DNA of 64,000 nt from Dactylorhiza incarnata (lineage: Eukaryota > Streptophyta > Magnoliopsida > Asparagales > Orchidaceae), in contig JAWHQI010000258.1 of assembly GCA_033032865.1 (NCBI GenBank), forward strand, positions 372,001-436,000, given 5' to 3'. The position numbers and the translations under genes are program-made. Positions 22,537-32,946 of the stretch are shown piece by piece; position 1 is the stretch's first letter; each line of letters begins with the position of its first letter. The notes below the pieces were generated by a model. It saw only the letters and a program-made list of their open reading frames with translations. It was not told the DNA's origin and did not search any database.

Positions 22537-24188
22537 CTAGGGAGGAGCTTGCAGGTTCGCCTGAGTGTCTGGCTGTTGCGGTTGTCGCCCGACCCATCCC
22601 AAGCCACGAGCTCGCCTGAAATGCTCGGAGGCCACAGACATCGCGTCCTCGCCCTGACGTAGCTGGTCTTCGATCCTCGCCAGCCGACCAACCGAGCCCA
22701 TGCTCGCGCGCATCCCCACCAGCTCGTCGTGGTGCAGTTGTTGTCGATGTTCGAGCCTCCCAAGTCTGCGCTCAAGCTCGTTGACCGACTGAAGGCGAGA
22801 TTCCGTAGCGACCAGACGAGTATCGAACTCTTCCAGTCGAGAAACCCGCGCCTCCAACTCAGCCAGGCGACGATGAGCATCGCTGCTCGCCAGACGCTCT
22901 ATGCGCGACTCCACTGCAGTCAAACGACGGTGAGCATCAATGCTCGCCAAGCGCTCAACCCGCGATTCGACATCAGTCAGGCGGCGATGAGGCTCGCAGA
23001 TCGCCAAGCGCTCCAGCTTGGACTCCAGCTCTAGGATGGCGCGAGTAGCCCTCTCCTGGTACTCGCGAGAAGGAAGCCCGACCGCGTCGATCAAGGCTCC
23101 TATGGGAGTATGAGCGCGAGCTGCAAAGAGGGAAAAAATATCAGAGCTTTGGCGACTGAAGGAACCAAGTGAAGATAGTGGCGACTATCATGAATGGCGA
23201 CCAAATACCTGGCCGAGGACTACGAGAGCGATGGCGAGGAGAGCCCCTGCCTCGCTGGGGAGACGTGCTATGATGATGATCGCCTCGCCGAGAAGGATGG
23301 GATCCAGCCGTCTGATCCCGGCTAGGAGGCGCGTTCTCACGACCGCGACCATCGCCTGGTCGTCCTCCTCCCCTTGGAGGAAAGAAGCCCGAGGAGCCCC
23401 CAGTCCCGCCACGGCGCGAGGAATCGCCCTGATGAGTAGAAGGCGCAGTAGAAGTCGAAGGGCGCTGATCGCCCTGAAGAATATCGGAAGGAGGGAACGG
23501 AGGAGGTGGCGGAAGCACGCCTACAGGCAGCTGCGAGCTACTCGCTGTCCCCACAGACTGAAGAGGCGGTGGCGGTGGAGGCGGAAGCACGATGCCCGCC
23601 AAAGGAGCACGTTGCTCGCTCATCGGCCTCCTCTCCAGCGAGGAGCTGTGAAGAACTCGCCCTGAGCGACCTCCACCCCTAGGCGAGATCATAGGCGACG
23701 ATCTCAGAGGAGGTGCGGCTACAGGCTCCTCCTGCGCACCGATGGTAGAAGAATCTGCGAGCATAGAAGAAACAGTCAACAACCCGGACCAAGTCGAGGT
23801 CAGTTACAACAGGTGGCGAGTAGATTACTCGCACCTCGCACGGAAGCGAGATTCTCCAACGGATTCTGGGCCAAGCTCTCAGGAACGCTCGCCCCCTCGG
23901 CGACATTAGGAGCAGGAAGATCAGCGGCCGGCGAGTCGCCCTCATTTGAGAGCCCAGGTCGTCCAGCAGCTGCTGGTGTTGGTCGCCCAATGGAGCAGCG
24001 ACCTCTTCCTCGGCGGCTTTCTTCTTCTCCTTCTTCTTCTTCTTCTTCTGGGCGAGCCTCTTCCTCTTCCTGGAAGATGGAAGGTCGCCAGATGCGAGAT
24101 CCAGGTGAGGAGGGAGCGAAGAACCTTCAAAAAGGCCGACAAGACCAGCCATGGCCGCCTTAGCCTCGGCAGCATAGTCGTGCACCAT
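22537..24188 (-). CDS. Antisense gene A of the Tat derivative (basic, Pro-rich, coiled-coil; spliced)
   Basis: Three exons read leftward: 24188-23835, 23754-23209 and 23120-22537. The introns (80 and 88 bp) have GTGCGA..CTCGCAG and GTATTT..TTTGCAG ends and phase 1 on both sides, so the three frames join. The product is about 494 residues. Exon 1 begins MVHDYAAEAKAAM and has a strong basic run (RKRKRLAQ then K-rich), nuclear-signal-like. Exon 2 is Pro/Gly/Arg-rich. Exon 3 has at least three copies of a ~17-residue VESR.ERLAS.DAHRRLT repeat, a coiled coil. Exon 1 needs a one-base shift near 23950 to stay open to its donor. I do not recognise a family. Its position beside gene B, on the same strand with a matching TATA box, suggests the two are expressed together. 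Confidence 0.55.
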
Positions 24189-24235
24189 CTTGAGCGAGTT
24201 CAGAAAAGACGTGCCATCAGAGACCCCTGCCCCTC

Positions 24236-24243
24236 TATTTATA
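24236..24243 (-). promoter_or_regulatory. TATA box of antisense gene A
   Basis: TATAAATA on the minus strand, 48 bp before the ATG at 24188. Confidence 0.55.
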
Positions 24244-24369
24244 GAGCTCGAGCGTCGGCCAGCGAGATGGCGAGTATAGGCCAATACTCGCCAAACAGGG
24301 AAGCTCGTCGAATGAAGGGTTGGATGATTCTTTCCGAGCAACAACGTTACTCGCAAAGAGCGGGGATTG

Positions 24370-25017
24370 TGTACAACCCTCATTCTCCGAGGGTGGACCC
24401 CCCCCAAGGCCACGTAGGCAGAAGTCAAAGTCAAAGAGGTCAACACAGAGCCCGGCAGATCAAGGCAGAGCAGAGAAGACCTCGGCGAGTATGCAGGCAA
24501 TACTCGCCAGGGTGGCGAGTATGGAACAGAAGACCTGGCGACTATTAGCCCGGCGTGTGCGAGCAGCACCCACTACTCGCCAGATGGGCGACTATGGCAG
24601 GATACTCGCCGAGTAACCCATAGTCGCCGGGTTGGGGGGTGGACTATAAAACCCCCTACCCCTTGGTTTTCCTATAAATAGGACCCCATGGGTACTTGGA
24701 TTGGCACCTGGACTTGAGCTTTCGAAACCCTGCTCTTGCATTCTAGAATCTGTCGCACTTGGTCGCTACTCCCGGTACTAGCCAAGTCGGTGCCTTCCTC
24801 GTACCTTGCTCGGCCATTCTTTGGTCTTGGAGGGGAAGTCTCTTCGGAGCTTCTGGGTACGTGGTGGGACCTCCCTGCCGCAGCACCTGGGGTCCTGTTT
24901 GTTGCTCTTCTAGCTTCTTCGTCGTTGCCAGCCAAGCCATCTCGTCGGGCTGCTGGGCGAGTAGCCTCCGGCTGCATCGGTCCGAATCTTGAGGTCAGGA
25001 TTTTCCTGGCGTCAACA
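24370..25017 (+). repeat. Third (outer 3') LTR of the Tat derivative
   Basis: 648 bp, nearly identical to the first LTR and followed directly by the GCCAC duplication. Confidence 0.9.
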
Positions 25018-26168
25018 GCCACTACAAAACGCCGATCCTGCCGGCCAAATCGATCACGAAGAAAAGTACAATAAAGAGAAGACAAGTCCACATAATCACA
25101 TGAATTAAAACCGTAAAGGTAAATGTCCACATATATTAACTGAATAAAGATAATTACAAGGGTTACAATAATAAAGAGGGCTCATGCCCTGTACATCATA
25201 ACCTCACTACAAGATCACTCGCGAAAGCTAACTACTAATCACTCACAGATCCTGAATCCTGTGCTCCTGTACTAGACTGGCCCGCCTCCGTCTGCTCCGG
25301 CCTCTGGTGTTGCTGCGTCTCCTTGAACCCCTAAAATGATATGGTCCACCGACCGTTAGTATAAAAGACTAAGTCAACAATCCCCCGCCCCTAAACCCGT
25401 GGCTCCTAGGCACCGAGCGGGGAGGAGTGAAAAGGAGGACCAAAGGCAGAGTGGAAACAAGCAGGTGACAACTATCCTAAAGTAAGTACGGTAACAAGGT
25501 ATTGAAGAGTAAATGATGAAAGCTAGTACGAGTAAGCTAGAGTAAAGTGCATGTAAAGAACAGTAAGCAGTATACATAATGGCAAGTGAAGTACTATAAA
25601 AGTAACCATTGATTTATAGGAATGCCCATACAAACCTATAGACCAAGGGGTCGTTTAGCAGGGCCTACCGTATAAGAAGTCCCATAACCGACTTATACGT
25701 TAGGGGTAGGTTGAATGCAATGTTTATGCTATGACATGCAAAGTATGCTGTTATGCTATGTTCATACAGTGCAACTCACCCACTACGACTCTATGCGCAT
25801 AGACCTTTAGTTCCCCCTTTTTGGAGCGAGCTAGACTCCCAGGATACTCCCGTAGTGGCAAACGGAAGCGGTGGGTTGGGCCTCGCCCACCTCTAGGTTG
25901 GTATTCACACTACCCAACCTAGACCTATCGTACGCCTCAACATACCCGCGGAGCGTCTGCGTACTCTTGCTGACTGGACCGCCAGACTATCAAGGCTAAG
26001 TGTAAAACCACACTTGCCGAGTCAACGTATTGACGTCGATGTGAACGACCGTCCAATACCGAAGACCCACCACCTTCAGTGCACATGCAACATGTTCTAC
26101 TTCCTATCTCTGAGCCATAAGCTCCCCGGGCTAACCTGCCCGCCATCAATAACCTTCCGAGCTATAAG

Positions 26169-29100
26169 TGTAACATCCCCCAAACTGCTAGACCCCTAAG
26201 TTGGTTTTGTCATGACTAAGCCATGACAAAACCATAGGAAGAGCCTTTTGACCTTGAGAACTTAGGAAAGGAGGAAGGAGCCACCTTGGTCTGCAAATAG
26301 CAATTCCCATCTTCCAAGCTTGGGATTGGAATCTAGTGCTTCAACTTAACCCTTGGACCCCACCTTAGTGTCCCTAACCCTTTAGGGGTCCCCTTAGGGC
26401 ACCAAGGGCCCATTGAAGTCAACCTAAGAGACCAATTTGACCAAAGTCAACATACACCCTCAAATTGGTCAAAGTAGCCCATTTAGAGCCAATCAACCCC
26501 CACCATGTCAAATTGATCACACTCCTAGGTTTATAATACCATTATAGACCTAATGGACCCAAAAGCCCCATCATGGGACCCCCAGGGGTGCAAATTGACC
26601 AAAATGCCCTTTTTAGGTCAAAATGACCTTTCTTCTCAAAGTACCCCAATTGACCTTCACCACATTAAATTGACCTCACCCCTAGGGCTATCATGTCATA
26701 GGGGAGCTAGTGGACCAAAAAGCCCCATGACCAAGTCAACCCTAGGGCTCAATTTGACCAAAGTCAAATTAGCCTATTTTGGTCAAATCACCTTAGATTG
26801 GGTCAACCAAGAACCAATTGACCAAATTGACTCCACCATTAGTTCCTAAACCTAATTTAGAACCTATTGAACCCAAAAGCCCCATCCTAGGGTTCCCCAA
26901 ATTGACTAATTTGGCCAAAAGTCAAAATTGCCCAATTTAGGTCAAAATGCTCAAACCTAACCCAATCTCTTTGGGCTAACTCAATTGGGTGGTCAACCAG
27001 CCCATGCGGGCCCTCATTAAGCTCAGGAGAGAGGGTAGAAACCGACCATGGTGGTTAGGAGAGAGAAAATGGGGGTTTCACCATTTTTGGAGGAGAGAGA
27101 AGAGGCCATTCATGGCCATTAAGAGGTTTTACCTCTTGGCTCCCCCAATTGATGCCTCCATTCAACTCCTCAGCCAGCTGGGAGGAGTTTCCATCAGTTA
27201 CACAAGGGAATTAAGGCAGGGGAGATGGAGAGGGGCCGGCCATGGAAGAAACCGAAGAAGCCATTAATGGCCATGGAGCTTAAAGCCATCACCACCCCCA
27301 ATTGAACCCCCCTTCACCTTCAGAGACCTGAGAGGAGAGAAACCCCTATCTTACCTGGAGATTTCGTGCACTGTAGGAGGGAATCGGCATGGCTTCACAA
27401 CCGGCGGCAGCTCCCATGGTGTACTCAAGGTTGACTCGACGGCAAGCCCTCCAGCAGGTCCCGTTCTCCTCCCTGAACTCTAAGGGTTAGATCCAAATCG
27501 ACGGCGGCTCGAATCGTGGTCAATCGGCCGTGAATCGAGTCGGCCAATCCTCCCGTTGATCGGGTTGGGTATCCTCCTACAGATCATGATTCCGGCCATC
27601 TCCGGCCGATCAAACACCGCTCATCGCCGGCCCCCACCTCAACGGAGGTGGTGGTGGCGTTGGTCGGCCGGGGCGGCGCTCAGGTGGCCGGGAAATCACT
27701 CACTAAGGCGGCCCAGGCGCGGTGAATCTCTGCCGTTGATTTCCTGGGGACGATGACCAGGCGCCTTCCGATCCGCTTTAGGATTCGTGCGCTCCCTTAA
27801 GGATTTTGCTTATTCTTTTGATTAAAATGCAGCTCCTATTTAAATCTGGGAAAAATAGTTAGAGGCCGAATCATGAAAAGTGGTCAACATAGAAAATGTA
27901 GCCCTTTGGGTCTAGTTTCTTACAAAATTGAAATCACTCAATTTGGAGTCCTGGTTAGGGCTCAGCACTCATTCTAGTGGAGGCTGTCTTTAGGGCTAAT
28001 CAGAACTCATTTTTGATGCCCACCCCATTATAGAACTCCAAATGACTTGATTTTTGGGGTGTAGTCTAGTCTTGTGCATACTTAGGTCATGTCCAAAGAT
28101 CACAAGGATTGGAGAAGTTTTCTTCTTAATTTTTGGGAAAGACCAATAATCCTAGTTTAACCTAATTAGGTGTCCTAAACACCTCAAAACCCTTCCAAAC
28201 TTGGATGGGTGGTCCTAAGGGGTATGTATAGGCCCTGGTTAAAATATCATGATTTATGGAGTTGTTTTGGTAGGGTATTCCCCCAAAATGGCCTTAGGCT
28301 CCCTAGGTTTGGGCAAAACTTTGGGCGAGTGCCCCCACCTTTCCACAAGGTCTTTTGGCTCCATATTTGGGGTGCACCTCACCCTCCCCCATGCCAACCT
28401 ATGGTCCAAGTTTGGTGGCCATTGGAGGAGTTTTGCCCTAGTAAATCAAAAAGGGGCTAAATTGCTATTTGCACCCCAAATAGGTACCCATTGGAATTCC
28501 ACCCCTCACCAATTATTGGTAGGATCTTAGGTGGTCTTCCACTGACCTATGGTCAGTATAGTGAGTGGTATGGGTATGGGCAAGGTAGGGAGTCCCCTTG
28601 AGAATAGTTGGCCTAAAAGTGATGTTTGGGGCAAAAGTAAACATAAGAGAACTTTGGGGTGTGGAGGGGTTTCCTCCCACTGATTGATGGGGTGACCTTG
28701 GTCACTGCCTTGGGAGGTATGAGACACCTCAAGGAGTAGCTTTGAGTGGATTTGGAGATGCCTAGACCCTAACCCTAGGATAAACCCCAATGGGGTGCAA
28801 ATAGAGGTCAATGAAGGGAGTAGGGTCAAACCCTAGTGGTTTGACCTAAAGTTTTGGTGGGTAGGTCATAGGGACCAGAGAAGACTCCCTTGTGAATTTG
28901 AAGAGGTTTGGAGTTGTCTAACCTAGGTAATAAATCCTTGGGTAGATTTGTAAATAGTTGGAATTTGGAGATCTAGGAAGAAATAGCACTTAGGGAATCA
29001 CCATCTTCTGTCACCCACTTGTTTTTGAGGTTATGAATCTCTGGAGTTCCTACTAGAGCTGTTGGAGAAGGTTAGACCCTAACCCTAGGCTAAACCCTAA

Positions 29101-31552
29101 TGGGGTGCAATTAGAGGTTAATAAAGGAAGAGGGGTCAAACCTCAGTGGCTTGACTTGAAATTTTGGGTAGATGGCCTTAGTGACCAGAGAATTCTACTG
29201 TAGGAGTTTGGAGGGATTTGGAGTTGCCAATCATAAGTAATAAACCCTAGGGTAGATTTGTAATTATTTAGGGTTTGAGGTTTAGGGAGAAATAGTATTT
29301 ATCAATTTACCATCTTCTGTCATAATCATGGTTTTTATGTCATATATCTCTGGAAGAATTGGTTAGATCATGAGTTAACCCTTGGAGGTCCAAATTGTAA
29401 TATTCCTCATTGTTGGCAATTTTTGGGTTGGTTAAATTTGTGATGATAAATTACTGTAATTGCATGTAACTTTGCTGGATGTCTTTTCATAACAATATAT
29501 AACCTCTGTAATTTTCTCATAATTTATAGATCAATATTTTTGGTACCTCTAGTTCATTTTGAAAGAAATTGCAAATATATCCTTGGATGGAATTACAAAC
29601 ATAACCTCTGAATAGCATGGTCAAACTTTGTAGGATTAAATATTTTATTAATAAGCACCACTGTGTTAATTTGCACAAGGATTGGAGTTCATATGAGGGT
29701 ACCTCCTTTGTAAATTATTGGAAATAATTGTGTTTTGGAATTTCTAAAAATAATAAATCTTGCTGGTTTTCCCTAAAACTTTATGTCTACTGTTTATTAG
29801 GTACCCTTGATTTATGAATAAATTGGAGTGGGCATTGGAGGTCAGAAAAATATACTTGTAGTTCAAACCTTAGTAATATGGTCATTTGGAAAATTATTTA
29901 AAATACAATTATTAATGGGAAATTATGAAACCCTAGATTTGATCTGAGGTAGGTAGTATGGGTCCCCAGTAAATCCCTTGGGTCAAGAAGTTGGATATTT
30001 AGTGTACCTCTCTTCATGAGCATCAAAACGTTAAGGGTGGTCTGCGTTTAGCAATTTGACAACTTTGGGGTTAGAGGTCAATCTGGTTGTCTAGGGTCTG
30101 AAGTGATGAAGGATGGGTGGTAGCCTTGTATTATGTATGGGTCTCTAGAGAAGTTGGGGTTTGGTAAGTCTTAGGGTGGTGGGGTGCCACCCTCGGCTAG
30201 GTCGTCCGGGAATTGACGAAAGATCGTCTTTTCTTGTTAGCATCTTTTAGCACCTGAGTTTCTAAGGCAGGAAAGTCACTCTGAGAGTGTGCTTATGGAA
30301 GTCTAGCCGGTTTAGTCCGGTGATCTTTTGTTTCTGAGATATTTATTGGTGACGGGCGGGTTAGCCCGGGGAGCTTGTAGCTCGGTATTGTTGGAAGATA
30401 ATTTGCATGTGCATAAGGTGGTGGGTCCTTCGTGTTGGCAGTCGTTGCACCGACGTTAACACTTGGGCTCGGCAAGTGTGGTATTTACACTTAGCCATAA
30501 AAGTCTGGCGGTCCAGTCAGTAAGAGTACGCAGACGCTCTGCGGGTTTTGTGGAGGCGTACGATAGGTCTAGGTCGGGTAGTGCATATACCAACCTAGAG
30601 GTGGGCGAGGCCCAACCCACCGCTTCCGTTTGCCACTACGGGAGTATCCTGAGGAGTCTAGCTCGCTCCAAAAAGAGGGAACTAAAGGTCTATGCGCATA
30701 GAGTCGTAGTGGGTGAGTTGCACTTGTTTGATCACCGCATAATAACATACTTGCATGACATAGCATAATCATTGCATTCAACCCCTGACACCTATCGTAT
30801 AAATTGGTATGGGACTTTTTATACGATAGGCCTTGCTAAACGACCCCTTGGTCTATAGGTTTGTATGGGCATTCCTATAAATCAATGGTTTATTTTATAA
30901 CACTTACTTGCCTCTACTTTTGCACTTTACTGTTTTCCCTTTACTTTACCCTGCTGTTTCTATTTTGTTTCATTTATATATATATATCACCTGTGTAGAG
31001 TAGATATCACCTTGTCACCTGCATTTGTTTCTACCCCTTGTTTGTCCTCCGCTTCCTCCTTTCCATCCGGTGCCTAGGAGCCCTGGGGGGAGGGGTGGGG
31101 AATTGGCTGAGTCTTTATGACTGACGGTCGGTGGACCTTATCATTTTAGGAGACCGCGGCGACGGAGCAGCACCAGAGGCCGGTGCAAATGGAGGCGGGG
31201 CAGTCTAGCTCAGGAGCTCAGATGACAGGATCCGTGAGTGTTGATTTAGTTATTTTACTTCCGCGAGTGATCCATGTAGTGAGGCTTTGATGTATTGGGC
31301 AAGGCCCTAGTTATCTTATTTTTCCGTTCTTTCAGTTTTGGTTGTGGACATCTTTTGATGATTTATTTATATATGTGATGTGGACATGTTTTGCTTGCTT
31401 TATTCATGTTAGTTTACTTTTCTTGTGATCGATTTGGCCGGCAGGATCGACGTTTTGTAGTGACGACCTTCCCGAGCGAAGGTGTCACCACAAAACGGCG
31501 GTTCTGGGCCTAAGACCCGGTGGTTTTTGCAAAAAAAAAAGGGGGTCTTACA
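26169..31552 (+). repeat. 5' LTR of the Tekay element, 5.38 kb
   Basis: Starts TGTAACATCCCCC and ends GGGGGTCTTACA. Its length is confirmed independently by the solo LTR of the same family in the opposite orientation. The first kilobase is very rich in TTGACC/GGTCAA words. No protein-coding gene is seen inside. CTGCAAATAGCAA and relatives recur several times (near 26291, 28462 and 30042). Confidence 0.9.
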
Positions 31553-31554
31553 AG

Positions 31555-31566
31555 TGGTATCAGAGG
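31555..31566 (+). other. tRNA primer-binding site of the Tekay element
   Basis: TGGTATCAGAGG begins 2 bp after the 5' LTR. It matches the complement of the 3' end of plant initiator-Met tRNA at 11 of 12 positions, the usual primer for chromoviruses. Confidence 0.8.
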
Positions 31567-31753
31567 AAACATCGATCCAAGGAAAAGAAGTCCACAAACC
31601 CTGGGCCACCCCGCGCGAGCTTAGTTTGCGGACAAACTAGCAGCGGAAGCAATGGTGTGCCCATAAGGGAAATCACATGTAAAAGTCCACTTATAACTGA
31701 AATGTTTCTTCCCTTTAGCTAAGTCCCTTATAAGTGCAATCTTTCTTGTGTAG

Positions 31754-32861
31754 CCGGCAACGGAACCTTCACCGCAGCATGGAGTCCCGCCGACTCCGAA
31801 CGTCGTTCCACCACCACCGGCTCCTACCCCGTTCCAGCAAACGGAATTGGGGCAGACTCTGACTGCCATTTTAGAGACATTCAGAGCACAGCAGGCACCG
31901 GCTCCTCAGCAAAACCCTGGGGCCAACTGGCTGAGCATCTTCCGGGGACTCTCCCCGCCAGCTTATATTGGGACGGAGACGGCTGTAAGAACTGAAGAGT
32001 GGGTGGACATAATGCAAGAGATGCTGTCAGGAATCCAGTGCCCGGTGGAGATGGAGGTGCCACTGGTGGTTTCATGCCTGGAATCCCATGCTAAGAGGTG
32101 GTGGAAGAGGTTCCTGGCTACAGCGTATCCGGGATTGGAGGCAGCGGATGTTGCTTGGGATGATTTCAAAACGGCGTTGTTGGAGCATTTTGTGCCGCAG
32201 TCGGCAAGAGACGACTTGGAAGATAGATTTCTGCAGTTGCGACAGGGGAATAGATCAGTGTTGGAGTACCATCAGGAGTTCACTCACCTGTCCCGGTTTG
32301 CGGTATCTTACCAGCTGGATGATGCAGGATATGCTAAGAGGTTCTATAAGGGCCTCCGTGATGAGTTGAGGCAGGCCCTCCTTTTCGTCTCCGATGGCAG
32401 CATGACAAAGATTTTGGAAATGGCAAAGAAGCTGGAGGGAGACCAGCAAGTTGTTCGTGGAAGGAAGAGACCCATGGAGGATCAGGGGAGAAGTGGCAGA
32501 AGAGATCAGCCGAGAGGCCGAGATGCTGGAGAAGGAAGGACGGAGGTCCGACCCCGTCAGGGGGAGAGGCAGGAACAAAGGGAGCCGGTAGTTTTGACTC
32601 CTCAGCCTCTGCAGATGAGGGAAATGCCAAGGATTGGAGGAGGTGGGCAACCTCCGGAATGCTACCACTGCCATCAGGTCGGCCACATCAAGAGGAACTG
32701 CCCCCAGAGGAATGCTCTTCCAGCACCTCGGGGTCAGCATCCCGGGGGCCGAGGACGTGGTCGAGGCCGTGGATTTCAGGGTGACGATCGGAGGCACTAC
32801 AGAGAGCAGGCTTATGCCTTAGACTTGGCCAGGCCCCGGGACCCGGCGAGGGTCATCGCAG
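31754..32861 (+). CDS. Tekay gag, possibly two coding introns
   Basis: The gag frame is open from a TAG at 31751 to 32887 and contains the Retrotrans_gag core (EVPLVVSCLESHAKRWW, then a long helical segment) and a CCHC knuckle CYHCHQVGHIKRNC near 32663. There is no in-frame ATG before the conserved core. A candidate start is ATG 31652, joined by a 99-bp intron (GT 31655 to AG 31753) directly in frame to PATEPSPQHGVPP. At the other end, a phase-1 intron (GT 32862 to AG 32946, 85 bp) leads into the protease frame. The gag protein packages element RNA into cytoplasmic virus-like particles. The capsid core is certain; the introns are inferred from splice-site and phase agreement. Confidence 0.7.
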
Positions 32862-32946
32862 GTACTGGTCGCTTTTATTTTAAATAGTTAATGTTTTGAA
32901 AGTTTCAGCTTTACCTTAGCTTTGAACCAATCGTCAAACCCTTCAG

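Larger units (their letters stand above)
13378..25017 (+). mobile_element. Non-autonomous Tat-derived LTR element with three LTRs
   Basis: Inserted in the minus-strand solo LTR and flanked by a perfect GCCAC duplication (13373-13377 and 25018-25022). It has LTRs at 13378-14037, 16826-17472 and 24370-25017, each starting TGTACAACCCTCATTC and ending GGCGTCAACA. The two inner junctions preserve the same pre-LTR sequence (AAAGAGCGGGGATTG). No RT, RNase H or integrase is seen anywhere in its 11.6 kb. It retains only a shortened gag-protease frame (17531-18403) and two antisense genes (24188-22537 and 22094-20141). The whole element is saturated with GGCGAG/CTCGCC words. It probably moved using enzymes supplied by a full Tat element. 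Confidence 0.85.
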
